A stretch of DNA of 36,295 nucleotides, taken from NCBI GenBank assembly GCA_028820495.1, contig JAPPIX010000282.1:1-36295 (forward strand), written 5' to 3'. Origin of the DNA: Gammaproteobacteria bacterium. Lineage in GTDB: Bacteria > Pseudomonadota > Gammaproteobacteria > Pseudomonadales > Azotimanducaceae. A program made the position numbers and the translations under genes. Each line of letters opens with the position of its first letter. The stretch's first letter is position 1. Positions 15,515 to 23,901 of the stretch are shown in pieces. The notes under the pieces are model-generated. The model was not told the DNA's origin and did no database searches. It saw only the letters and a program-made list of their open reading frames with translations.

Positions 15515-16783
15515 ATGGCGTCTGCAATGACCGAAGCGGAACTGGCGCGCCGAATCCGGCTTGGCGAGGATTCGGGCTTGGAACTCAAAAGCGTCGATGT
15601 GGAGCGAGGGCGAGTCAACGCTCCCGACAAACGCGATTTGGCGGACGAGCTTTCCGCCTTTGCCAACAGCCGGGGCGGAACGTTGTTGTTGGGTGTAGAG
15701 GATGGCACACGACGAATTCTAGGCATACCACTTGACGAACTGGACGCCGTGGAAACCTGGGTTCGTGACCTGTGCAACGACTCCATCCGCCCAGCGCTCG
15801 ACGCCCACATCCTCAAGCTGGAACTGACGGACGAGAAAGGTCAACCCGTACCCCTGCTCCGCATCGATGTGGAACGCAGCCTGCACGTCCACGAAGGCCC
15901 GCACGGATACTTCCGCAGAATCGGCAGTTCCAAACGCAAAGTACCCCCAGAGGCCCTCGCGCGACTATTTCAGGAGCGCAGCCAAAGCCGAGTCATCCGC
16001 TTCGATGAGTCCCCCGTTCCAAACACCACGCGAGATGACTTGAATTACGCCTTGACTCAACGCTTTCTACGCGGGGATGCCGCTGAACCAGCCAGCGGAG
16101 GGGAGAGCCCGGACGCTGCCACCGAGGACGCACTCCTGCGCAAGATCCGCATCCTGACGAGCAACGACGACGGGGACGTTCGCTTGACCTTAGCGGGCAC
16201 CCTGCTCTGCACTGAAGACCCCCAACACTGGCTGCCCCATGCCTACATTCAGGCCGTCAGCTATGCCGGGGAGCGGACGGACACCGAATACCAAACCGAC
16301 GCCCGCGACATCACCGGACCCTTGGACCGCCAAGTCGAAGAGGCGCTGCACTTCGTGCGGCGCAACATGCTGGTTCGCGCAACCAAGCAAACAGCGCGGA
16401 TCGAACGGCCCCAATTCAGCGAACGAGCCGTCTTTGAAGCACTCGTCAATGCCGTGGCGCACCGGGACTATTCAATGGCTGGGGCACGGGTGCGCCTGCA
16501 TCTGTTCGGCGACCGCCTCGAATTGTACGTGCCCGGCGGCTTGGTCAACACGCTGACCCCAGACAGCCTCCACCTCCGGCAAGCGAATCGCAATGAACTG
16601 ATCGTCTCCCTGCTGGCGCGCTGCGCGGCGCCATCCGGCTTGGGGCGCACCCGCTTGATGGATAGACGCGGCGACGGCGTTCCGATCATCCGCAAGGAGT
16701 GCGAAGCGCTGTCTGGACGAATGCCTGAGTACAGACTCATCGACGAAGACGAACTGCGTTTGGTCATCTGGGCGGCACCCTAG
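15515..16783 (+). CDS. AlbA_2 (Schlafen-like) ATP-binding protein
   Basis: The N-terminus has the AlbA_2/Schlafen DNA-binding domain found in many transcriptional regulators and defence proteins: a GEDSGLELKS motif, DKRDLADELSAFANSRGGTLLLGV, then RIDVERSLHVHEGPHGYFRRIGSS. The C-terminal part has a GHKL-like ATPase segment with FEALVNAVAHRDYS, LELYVPGGLVN and GRTRLMDRRGDGVPII, as in the so-called RecG-like AlbA_2 family. The start is uncertain: ATG 15515, ATG 15527 and TTG 15500 are all possible, and none has a clear ribosome site. It follows the carboxylase after 81 bp and precedes the sigma-54 operon by about 400 bp. Whether it belongs with that operon is not known. Confidence 0.75.
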   Translation: MASAMTEAELARRIRLGEDSGLELKSVDVERGRVNAPDKRDLADELSAFANSRGGTLLLGVEDGTRRILGIPLDELDAVETWVRDLCNDSIRPALDAHILKLELTDEKGQPVPLLRIDVERSLHVHEGPHGYFRRIGSSKRKVPPEALARLFQERSQSRVIRFDESPVPNTTRDDLNYALTQRFLRGDAAEPASGGESPDAATEDALLRKIRILTSNDDGDVRLTLAGTLLCTEDPQHWLPHAYIQAVSYAGERTDTEYQTDARDITGPLDRQVEEALHFVRRNMLVRATKQTARIERPQFSERAVFEALVNAVAHRDYSMAGARVRLHLFGDRLELYVPGGLVNTLTPDSLHLRQANRNELIVSLLARCAAPSGLGRTRLMDRRGDGVPIIRKECEALSGRMPEYRLIDEDELRLVIWAAP

Positions 16784-16855
16784 AGGCACACGGACGGCTT
16801 CGGCACCAAGCCAGAATAGCATCGCTTCGGAACGAAACGCCCGCTTCAGGCGAGA

Positions 16856-16878
16856 TCCCGGAGCGAGGGCGTCCCGCC
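16856..16878. repeat. Second copy of the REP-like repeat core
   Basis: These 23 bases are identical to 1546-1568. Unlike the first copy, the right arm of the hairpin is broken after GCCTC, and the second hairpin is absent, so this is a decayed or partial copy. Confidence 0.6.
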
Positions 16879-16928
16879 TCAATTGGGCCGTTGGAATGCG
16901 CCTTCCATCGGGAGGCTGCAAACTCGCT

Positions 16929-16949
16929 GGTTCATGGCGAACCGGGTTC
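16929..16949. promoter_or_regulatory. Candidate upstream activator sequence for the operon's sigma-54 activator
   Basis: Three alternating 5-bp half-sites read GGTTC-ATGGC-GAACC-G-GGTTC, forming two overlapping inverted repeats. They sit 156-176 bp upstream of the -24 element at 17105. Activators of the NtrC class bind tandem palindromes at such distances and loop to the promoter. Assignment to the CARF/AAA+ protein encoded at 22347-23810 is inference. Confidence 0.4.
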
Positions 16950-17104
16950 TCGGCCATTCACCTTGCATTCATGTACTGGCAGGCAATCTGCACAGGGACG
17001 GGCGGGCGAAACGACCCGCGTGGAGGGTTGAATCGCCTCTTTAGCGGATCTCGTTACGTGTCAAGGGCCGTTTGCGCAAGCGCGATTGCGCGGGCGAAGG
17101 TCGG

Positions 17105-17119
17105 TGGCATGGAAGTTGC
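17105..17119 (+). promoter_or_regulatory. Sigma-54 (-24/-12) promoter for the helicase-PLD-CARF operon
   Basis: The 15 bases TGGCATGGAAGTTGC match the sigma-54 consensus TGGCAC-G-N4-TTGC at every conserved position except one (T for C). The invariant GG (17106-17107) and GC (17118-17119) are exactly 10 bases apart. Transcription would start near 17130, leaving a leader of about 50 bases before ATG 17183. The last gene of the operon encodes a sigma-54 activator, which makes chance less likely. Confidence 0.75.
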
Positions 17120-17141
17120 CCTTCTTGTAATCGAACATGCG

Positions 17142-17170
17142 GAGCGGATGCCGTGCAACCGCTCGGAGGA
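17142..17170 (+). promoter_or_regulatory. Leader hairpin and ribosome binding site of the helicase gene
   Basis: GAGCGG (17142-17147) and CCGCTC (17159-17164) can pair around an 11-base loop. The Shine-Dalgarno GGAGGA (17165-17170) begins directly after the hairpin, 12 bases before ATG 17183. The hairpin may present or limit the ribosome site. Its position supports the internal ATG over the upstream extension. Confidence 0.4.
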
Positions 17171-17182
17171 ATCAGCAAGACC

Positions 17183-19750
17183 ATGGCTCTGTTGCACTAC
17201 ACGAACGTCGAGGCACATCGACCGGACGTGCTCATGAAGCGCGTGTTCTATGGCCTGAAGCCATTCTATCAGTTTCTGAAGCGGACGAAGAAGTACCTAG
17301 AGAGCGATGAGGCTGTGCGGCGTATTCGCTGGAAACCCGCGGAGGATCGGAAACGGCGGCGAGCGGCGACCCGTGCGAGCGACGGCGTATGGGTCCAGCT
17401 TGTTGAACCGCCGAAGGGTTCCAGCGCTAAAGACAGTCTTCAGGCTTTCATGGGCGACGGCTGCGATCAAGTCTACGAGGTCGAGTCGTCGCGTACGTCG
17501 GGTGGCAGCCCACGTCCAGAAAGCGTGGTGTTCGATCCGGCAGGCAAGATTGCGGTGCTGGACAGGAAGCCAGTCGAACAGCGCTTGAAGCTTGAGCGGT
17601 TGCCGAAGTCGAATCGTTCGGACTTGGCGATTCGCGCCAATACTTGGCCGATTCACTGTCAACTGCAAGCGATCGAGCGGTTGCGAAATGCGCCTTCAGC
17701 GCAGCAGCGACCGCTGCTGCGCCTCTTCGAGGCCAGAGACCACGGACGCTGGGAGGACGCAGCCGGGGCGACGATCGAGGAATCCGAGTGGAAGATGCTG
17801 ACCGACGCCGAGCGTCAAGGCACGGACGAACAGCGCCGGTTCGTCGAGACCGCTCTGACAACACCGGACTTCGCATTTCTGGACGGCCCGCCGGGGTCCG
17901 GCAAGACCACCGCCATCTGCGAACTCATTCTGCAACTGGTCGGGCAGGAAAAACGCGTCTTGTTGTGCGCGTCGACGCATGTGGCGGTGGACAACGTGCT
18001 CGAACGCCTGATGGCCGAGGGTACCGGCCGCGAAGGCATGGTGATCCCAGTGCGCATCGGGGACGAGACAAAGGTATCCAAGTGGGTCGCGAAGTGGCGG
18101 CTGAGCCAGTTCGTCCAGACGGAACTGAAGCGGCTTCGGAGCGCGTACCGGAAAATCGGTTCACTGTCCCCCTCGCAGCGAGCCATGCGCGACGCACTCG
18201 GCGGAAACGGCCAAGGGGAGTCGGTGATCGAACGCCTAGTCCTCGAAGCCGCGAACCTTGTCTGCGGCACGAGCATCGGCATCCTGCAGCATCCGGATCT
18301 CAAGTGTCGGAACCGTCGTCCCGCCATGCGCTCCTTTGACGTGCTGATCGTTGATGAAGCCTCCAAAACAACTTTCCAGGAGTTCTTGGTGCCCGCGTTG
18401 CATGCGAAGCGCTGGATCATCGTCGGCGACCCGCAGCAGCTCTCGCCCTATGTGGATAAGGACGAAATGGCTGTGAATCTGGAAGCCTGTTTGCCCGATG
18501 AGTCGACGCGGAACGCGTGCGTGGATGCATTCACCGCAACGCTTGCGGCCCGACGAAGGCGCGGCGCGGTGGTGGCGGCGGAGGATGATCGCACACGAGA
18601 CGTCTATGCGGCGCAATGCGAAGCCCGGGGCGCGATCCTGGCGAATGTCCGGGACGCAAACGGCGAGCTTGCCTATGCGGATGTCGTTGTGGGCAAAACG
18701 GAAGAACTCCAACGACGCGTTGCCGACCTGCCACTGGACGTGGCGACCATGCGCGAAGGAGCCAGTAGCGAGCCAGGGGTTCTGCGGAGGCGGATTCAGG
18801 CGTGGTGCGCCCGGACTGGGCGGAACTTGGAACCGCCACGCTGGGAGAACGAAGTTGCCTGGCGGCTGGCCCGGCTCTACGAACTGCGCTTCGCCAGCGA
18901 CGGCGGCAACAGCACCTCGAGGCGGCTGCAAGGGGAGGTGGAGGACCTCCTGCCGGCGGGCACGGATGCAAGAGACCGCACCCGGCGGTCCGTTAACGGC
19001 ATGCTGCAGGTCGCCCTCCCGTCGGTTCTTGAAGGTCTGCGCTGCGACTTCGGTCACGTCGAGGCGAGTCCTCGCGCCGAGACAGCCCTGTCCCACGGAC
19101 TTCCGGATTGGGCGCTGACGCAACGCCTTGTGCACCTGACGACGCAACAGCGCATGCATCCGGAGATCGCGGCGTTCTCGCACCGACACATCTATCGACA
19201 CGAAGCGCTGCTAACGCCGCCCAACATGGAGGCGAAGCGCCAATGGGAGTACGGCCGGTACAAGCACCGTTCCATCTGGATCGATGTGCGCGGAGTCTTC
19301 GATGCCCGGAGGAACAGCAACAGTGACGAGGCAAAGGCCGTTCTGACTGAGCTTGAGGAGTTCGTGCGGTGGGCCCAAGAGAATCCGCGATCCGACGGCA
19401 GTGTGTGGGAAGCGGCAGTTCTTACGTTCTACCGCGGCCAGGAGCGCGAGATGCGGGAACGCCTGCAGCAATCTCGCAAGTGGCCTGAAGGCCAAGTTCG
19501 AGTCGAAGTCTGCACCGTGGATCGGTTCCAAGGGCACGAAGCAGACATCGTCTTCATCAGCTTCGCCCGACCACGCTCAACGAGCTTTCTGGAGTCACCC
19601 AACCGGCTCAATGTCGCGTTGACGAGAGCGCGCTATCAGCGCGTCATCGTCGGAAACCGATTAGAGCTGGCGCGATCCGGCAGCGAGCTAGTGAGCGCGT
19701 TGGCGAAGGACGAGCCATGGCAGACGCAGTTAGACAAGGAGAAACGATGA
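17183..19750 (+). CDS. UPF1-like superfamily 1 helicase, first gene of a sigma-54 operon
   Basis: This 855-residue protein carries the full SF1 motor. Walker A is GPPGSGKTT (235-243), Walker B is VDEAS (D391, E392), and motif III is VGDPQQLSPY (about 413). Motif V, TVDRFQGHEADIVFIS, is near 777, and motif VI, LNVALTRARYQRVIVG, near 810. The order and spacing match the UPF1/Dna2/SMUBP2 group, whose members unwind RNA or DNA 5' to 3'. The first 200 residues are basic and have no motif I recognise; an insert at about 450-640 separates the two RecA-like domains. I chose ATG 17183 because the sigma-54 promoter lies inside the longer frame. Its stop overlaps the next start (ATGA). Confidence 0.85.
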   Translation: MALLHYTNVEAHRPDVLMKRVFYGLKPFYQFLKRTKKYLESDEAVRRIRWKPAEDRKRRRAATRASDGVWVQLVEPPKGSSAKDSLQAFMGDGCDQVYEVESSRTSGGSPRPESVVFDPAGKIAVLDRKPVEQRLKLERLPKSNRSDLAIRANTWPIHCQLQAIERLRNAPSAQQRPLLRLFEARDHGRWEDAAGATIEESEWKMLTDAERQGTDEQRRFVETALTTPDFAFLDGPPGSGKTTAICELILQLVGQEKRVLLCASTHVAVDNVLERLMAEGTGREGMVIPVRIGDETKVSKWVAKWRLSQFVQTELKRLRSAYRKIGSLSPSQRAMRDALGGNGQGESVIERLVLEAANLVCGTSIGILQHPDLKCRNRRPAMRSFDVLIVDEASKTTFQEFLVPALHAKRWIIVGDPQQLSPYVDKDEMAVNLEACLPDESTRNACVDAFTATLAARRRRGAVVAAEDDRTRDVYAAQCEARGAILANVRDANGELAYADVVVGKTEELQRRVADLPLDVATMREGASSEPGVLRRRIQAWCARTGRNLEPPRWENEVAWRLARLYELRFASDGGNSTSRRLQGEVEDLLPAGTDARDRTRRSVNGMLQVALPSVLEGLRCDFGHVEASPRAETALSHGLPDWALTQRLVHLTTQQRMHPEIAAFSHRHIYRHEALLTPPNMEAKRQWEYGRYKHRSIWIDVRGVFDARRNSNSDEAKAVLTELEEFVRWAQENPRSDGSVWEAAVLTFYRGQEREMRERLQQSRKWPEGQVRVEVCTVDRFQGHEADIVFISFARPRSTSFLESPNRLNVALTRARYQRVIVGNRLELARSGSELVSALAKDEPWQTQLDKEKR

Positions 19751-20835
19751 AAGAACTCACACTGAAACGGGACTTGGAAGTTTGGTGCGGCAACGTGAGC
19801 GGCGAGCTCGCGTTCGGTCAGAAGCGAGACGAAGTGTACGCCGTCGCCTGTCGGATGCGTGAAGTTGGGGAAACCGACGCGAACGAAATCGCCAACCACT
19901 TGTTGTTCGCGGACAACCCGACTCAGAAGAGGATCGCCAAGCGACTGCTCCACATCTGCGAGGAGTACGGCGTCATTCAGTCAAACCGGGGACGTTACGC
20001 CCTGACGGAAGATGGGGAACGGGTGGCAGACTCGCAGCAGGTCTTGGTGCCGGAGAAAGGTGCTTGGACGGTTTGGGCGAGCCAGGATCCTCTGCTGCAA
20101 CATCCAGTACTGGATGTTAAGCCGTTCCAAGATCCGAGTGCATACGACGAGGTGCGGGGCAAGGACAAGGACTCCGAGCGGTCGATGCGCGACACACCGG
20201 ATTGGCTGCGCGAATTGCGCAACAGCCCTTTCGAGATCACAGCGTCGGCGAAGCCGGCCCGGATCGACAGCATAGGAATCAAGGCGGAACCAGTCGAGTC
20301 CTGTGCCACGCTGCGTGTAGATTGGGCCGTCGGCGAAGGTGAACTCCGGCTTGTCGGAAAACTCGGCAAGCGGGAGATGGATGTGGCACTGATTGCTCCG
20401 GAGAACTCCCCGAAGGAGCTTTGGCGGAACCTGCTGGAAAGCGCGGGCCTATGGCAAGACTGGGACGTCCATAGACAAGAGCTGCGCGTGTTCTTCGAAG
20501 ACACGTCGGAGGCAGAGCGCCGGTCCATGGTCAAGCGCGAGCGCATAACGCCCCTGATTCCGGGCCTGGGCAGCTTCGACCCGTTGACGCTTGAGTTGAG
20601 GATCAACGCGGCAACGCCGGACGACGCGCAACGATGGACCGAGTGGCGTTTGGTCAATGGAATCGACGACTACGCGACGTCAGAGCGCTACGTGGAGTGG
20701 GCGCGGAAGGCAGCGCAGCCTTTCGAGCACTGCGACGTGCGATTGCCGACGCGGAAGGAATTGGCCGACGACTACCCTGGCGCTGGCGATGCGCCAAATT
20801 GGCTTGTCGTGGCGGCGGAGGACTGGAGGCTGTAG
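19747..20835 (+). CDS. Winged-helix protein of unknown function in the sigma-54 operon
   Basis: I do not recognise the family. Residues about 15-90 look like a winged helix-turn-helix: helices around DEVYAVACRMREV, DANEIANHLLF and TQKRIAKRLLHICEEYGVI, then a wing NRGRYALTEDGERVA. The rest is mixed alpha/beta, with DPLLQHPVLDVKPF, a central beta-rich part (ATLRVDWAVGEGELRLVGKLG) and a tryptophan-rich C-terminus ending WLVVAAEDWRL. No catalytic motif is seen. ATG 19747 overlaps the helicase stop and has AAGGAG just upstream. It may be a DNA-binding or specificity subunit for the neighbouring helicase and PLD protein; that is inference. Confidence 0.6.
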   Translation: MKELTLKRDLEVWCGNVSGELAFGQKRDEVYAVACRMREVGETDANEIANHLLFADNPTQKRIAKRLLHICEEYGVIQSNRGRYALTEDGERVADSQQVLVPEKGAWTVWASQDPLLQHPVLDVKPFQDPSAYDEVRGKDKDSERSMRDTPDWLRELRNSPFEITASAKPARIDSIGIKAEPVESCATLRVDWAVGEGELRLVGKLGKREMDVALIAPENSPKELWRNLLESAGLWQDWDVHRQELRVFFEDTSEAERRSMVKRERITPLIPGLGSFDPLTLELRINAATPDDAQRWTEWRLVNGIDDYATSERYVEWARKAAQPFEHCDVRLPTRKELADDYPGAGDAPNWLVVAAEDWRL

Positions 20836-22350
20836 ATGATCAATGCAGAAAGCCCATGGACGCGCGAGCACAGGCGCATAGTCGACCAGCGCGAACTGAT
20901 CATGCCACCGAGTTGGGTTGCAAAAGAGGAGTTGGCGCCGACCGGGGAGCGAGAAGTCACGGACTTCGTTTGGACATCAGGCGCGGATCGGGAAGCGGCC
21001 ACGCGAGTCGTGGATCTGCTCGCGCAGGCGAGGAGCAAGGCAGTCGTATGCAGTTTTCTGCTTGCCGACCGGCAGGTCGAGGACGCCATGCTGGAAGCGG
21101 CGGGGCGCGGCGTTCGCGTCTACGTCATGCTCGCGTCCGAGAATCGCCTCGAAAGCGAGCCCGGAGACGGCGAGTTCGATCGGCGTGTCTATGAGGCTCA
21201 CAAGGCGATGCTCGCACACTTGGGCGGTCGCGTCCTGTTCCGGACCTCGCCGAATTTCCATGCCAAGTGCGTGCTGGTGGATCCCGAGGACGCTCCGGCG
21301 GGACTGCTGCTGACCGCGAACCTCACCAGCGAAGCTCTCGAGCGCAACGAAGAGTTGGCGGTGGCGCTTTCCGGCGATGAAGTGCGCGAAGCGGCGGCAC
21401 TGATGCGGTGGGGGATGTGGGAGGCTGCCGAGCACGAACTCCGGGATGGTCGCGACTTCCGGGCCGTGAAGCCGCTTGGCTGCGTAGCCCATCCGGAATC
21501 CGGTGAACAGGTTTTCGCGACCACGTCCAAGACCACTCGACTCTTGGACGAAGCCTTCGAAGTCATCGACAGCGCCAACGAGGAACTGGTGGTAGCGAGT
21601 TTCGGCTGGGACGCGGAACATCTGCTCACCGAGTACCTGGTGGAGCGGGCTCGTGGAGGGCTCAAGGTCACCGTGCTGGCGCGGATGCGCCCGAAGTCGA
21701 TGCCCGCGCTCAAGGCGCTGGCCGACGCCGGAGCGGAGGTGCTGGGTTTCCGGTGGCTGCACGCCAAGGCGCTTTGGGCGGACTCAGGCGGGGGACTCGT
21801 GATGTCTGCGAATCTGGAGCCGCACGGGCTTGACGAAGGCTTCGAGCTGGGTGTGTCACTCGCGGGGGAACGGGCAGAGGCGTTGCAGGCACGTCTCGCT
21901 CATTGGGCGCATCGATCCCGCTGGAAGTTGTTGCCGAGGCCGAAGCTGGGGGAGCTTGCGGGTAAAGTGCGGGTGTGGCGGGATAAGACCTTCACTGAAT
22001 TGATGATCAAGGAACGGCTGCTGCATGATCTGGGCGTCGTGGAGGCTCCATCCGCAGACAAGTTGGACATCGCGCCCCGACTACCGGAGGCGAACTATGT
22101 CGAGCGGCCGGCACATGAGATCGAGTACGGTTGGCAAGCAAAGGCACCGGTACTCGACCGAAAGGCAAAACAGGTTTCGAAGCAAGGTGCCAAGGGCAAG
22201 GCGGTGCACTACGATCCGCCCGTGTACAAGGAACCGGAAGGCAGGCGCGTGGTCGCCGTTCGGCTTCCCGAGCAACTGGCCGCTGCTGGCGGCGTTTCCG
22301 AAGCAGTCGGTGCATCCGCGATCGTCCTCGCCCGCGGGGTCTTGCTGTGA
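20836..22350 (+). CDS. Double-HKD phospholipase D-family protein (probable nuclease)
   Basis: Two complete HKD half-sites are present. The first is H142, K144, D149 in FHAKCVLVD, followed by LLLTANLTSEALERNEE. The second is H309, K311, D316 in LHAKALWAD, followed by GLVMSANLEPHGLDEGFE. Two copies in one chain would form one active site. There is no signal peptide, so a cytoplasmic nuclease acting on DNA or RNA is more likely than a lipase. The C-terminal about 130 residues (from KTFTELMIKERLL) are lysine-rich and may bind nucleic acid. It starts one base after the upstream stop, with GGAGG in front, and its own stop overlaps the next start as GTGA. In this setting it is the likely effector. 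Confidence 0.8.
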   Translation: MINAESPWTREHRRIVDQRELIMPPSWVAKEELAPTGEREVTDFVWTSGADREAATRVVDLLAQARSKAVVCSFLLADRQVEDAMLEAAGRGVRVYVMLASENRLESEPGDGEFDRRVYEAHKAMLAHLGGRVLFRTSPNFHAKCVLVDPEDAPAGLLLTANLTSEALERNEELAVALSGDEVREAAALMRWGMWEAAEHELRDGRDFRAVKPLGCVAHPESGEQVFATTSKTTRLLDEAFEVIDSANEELVVASFGWDAEHLLTEYLVERARGGLKVTVLARMRPKSMPALKALADAGAEVLGFRWLHAKALWADSGGGLVMSANLEPHGLDEGFELGVSLAGERAEALQARLAHWAHRSRWKLLPRPKLGELAGKVRVWRDKTFTELMIKERLLHDLGVVEAPSADKLDIAPRLPEANYVERPAHEIEYGWQAKAPVLDRKAKQVSKQGAKGKAVHYDPPVYKEPEGRRVVAVRLPEQLAAAGGVSEAVGASAIVLARGVLL

Positions 22351-23810
22351 AGGGCGGGGCGCCTGTTCTGGTCTGCTGGCACTCGGAGCGGGCTGGATAC
22401 GAGGTTCTCGAACGCGCCCTGCGGGCGTTCCGGAATCGCCGCGTCGAGATTGGCACCGTGCTTTACCTCGTGCAACGCGATGGCGAGCCGGAGGGTTGCC
22501 CTAGCCTCCAAGGGGCGGCATTGGAGCCGTTGTCGCTGCCCTTGGCCGACCCCACGCGCCATGCGGACGTGTACGCGGCGATGCGGGACCGGGTAGTGCC
22601 GCGCCTTGCCAGCCGGAGCGATGTGCATGTGAACATCTCTCCGGGCACACCGGCAATGCATGCGGCGTGGATCATCCTCCACGCGAGCGGCGCACTGCCG
22701 CCCGGGACTCGACTTTGGTCGTCACAGTTTAACCCTGCGACGAAGCGTTCACGGGTAGACCCGGTCGAGTTCCCGATCACAACGTATCTCGCTGAGGTCC
22801 GCAAACTCGGCTGGATGGAACCAAATCGCGGCATGTACCGGCCCGATGCCCAGTCCGCTGCGCGGCGGGCGGCGCTGGAACGTTTGGCGCGCTACGCGCG
22901 CGTACCGGGAATGCCCATGCTCGTTCTCGGCGAGCGGGGCACCGGCAAGACCCGCCTCGTGGAAACGCTCGTGGCGGAGTTGAAGGCGCGTGCGGGAAAG
23001 GTGGTGACACTGGCCTGCGGCGGCTTGGACTCATCGCTGGCGGATAGCCTGCTGTTCGGCCACCGCAGAGGGGCTTTCACGGGTGCAGTGGAAGACCGAC
23101 CGGGGCTATTGGCGAAGGCAGACGCGGGAATTCTTTTCCTCGACGAAGTGCAGGATCTGCCGAAAGCCGCTCAACGCAAGCTTGTGCGGGTCTTCCAGGA
23201 GCGGCATCGGAGGTATCGCCCTCTCGGCGGCGACGCTGAGGTAGCCGTGGATGTGGAACTGATATGCGCGTCAAACCTGGACGATGCGGTACTGCGTGAT
23301 CGCCTGGATCCCGATCTCTACGACCGCATCAGCCATCTGACGGTGCGGATACCACCCATCCGCGAATGTCGCGAGGACATAGCTGACGGCTGGCGGGCGG
23401 TGTGGCGCGAGTTGCGGCGGGACGAACGCTTGCCGGGCGAGGCACCGTGGAATTCACATCTGGCGTCCACGCTAGCGGACCACGATCTGCCGGGCAACCT
23501 GCGCGATCTGCAACGTCTGGCGGCCCTGTTGATGGCTTGGTGGTCCGGGGACGCCGAAGAGAGTATCGGTACTGCGTTGGCCAATTGGAACCTGGGGCTG
23601 GCAGAAGCCGAGCTGGAATGGGATGGCCGGGGTGGCCTGTACGGAAGTGGTTCGCGGCAGGAATTCATCCGCCGCTTCCGACATCGATTGGCTTTGTGGT
23701 CCAAAGAGCGCCACGGTACATGGCGGGACGCTGCTGCCGCACTCCAGTGCGACGAGAAGACGTTGCGGCAGGATGCGGCCCTGCGTGCACAACATGGCAA
23801 CCTTGGTTGA
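22347..23810 (+). CDS. CARF-like/AAA+/HTH sigma-54 activator, RtcR-related
   Basis: The 487-residue protein has three parts. Residues 1-170 resemble the CARF domain of RtcR: strands VLVCWHS and GTVLYLV, and the ligand-site-like loop N96-I-S-P-G-T-P102 followed by a helix (AMHAAWIIL). Residues 185-420 form an AAA+ domain with Walker A GERGTGKT (195-202), GAFTGA (242-247) and Walker B FLDEVQD (D266, E267). GAFTGA is the loop that contacts sigma-54. The C-terminus (about 455-480) has a Fis-like helix-turn-helix. CARF domains bind cyclic oligonucleotides or RNA ends, so this should sense a nucleotide signal and activate sigma-54 RNA polymerase. GTG 22347 overlaps the PLD stop. The -24/-12 promoter of its own operon is the obvious target. 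Confidence 0.82.
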   Translation: MKGGAPVLVCWHSERAGYEVLERALRAFRNRRVEIGTVLYLVQRDGEPEGCPSLQGAALEPLSLPLADPTRHADVYAAMRDRVVPRLASRSDVHVNISPGTPAMHAAWIILHASGALPPGTRLWSSQFNPATKRSRVDPVEFPITTYLAEVRKLGWMEPNRGMYRPDAQSAARRAALERLARYARVPGMPMLVLGERGTGKTRLVETLVAELKARAGKVVTLACGGLDSSLADSLLFGHRRGAFTGAVEDRPGLLAKADAGILFLDEVQDLPKAAQRKLVRVFQERHRRYRPLGGDAEVAVDVELICASNLDDAVLRDRLDPDLYDRISHLTVRIPPIRECREDIADGWRAVWRELRRDERLPGEAPWNSHLASTLADHDLPGNLRDLQRLAALLMAWWSGDAEESIGTALANWNLGLAEAELEWDGRGGLYGSGSRQEFIRRFRHRLALWSKERHGTWRDAAAALQCDEKTLRQDAALRAQHGNLG

Positions 23811-23901
23811 ATCGGTTGAGTCGCCCTTGGCGGCTGGTTCGGACTCCCGGACGGCGGGCCAATGCGGCAGTTCAACCACGACTTCAAGACGGCGGACGCG
23901 G

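Larger units (their letters stand above)
16784..17104. other. Upstream regulatory region of the sigma-54 operon
   Basis: This gene-free stretch contains the second copy of the REP-like 23-mer (16856-16878). It also holds an array of GGTTC/GAACC half-sites at 16929-16949 (GGTTC, N5, GAACC, N1, GGTTC), and GCGCAA, N6, TTGCGC at 17074-17091. The first array lies about 160 bp before the -24 element, a usual distance for an enhancer-type activator site. No coding frame here looks real; the open frame beginning at 17072 is only a 5' extension of the helicase frame through the promoter. Confidence 0.5.

Noticed and set aside
17072..17182. 5' extension of the helicase frame starting at 17072
   Set aside because: It runs through the sigma-54 promoter and leader, is cysteine- and arginine-rich without family character, and the ATG at 17183 has its own GGAGGA.
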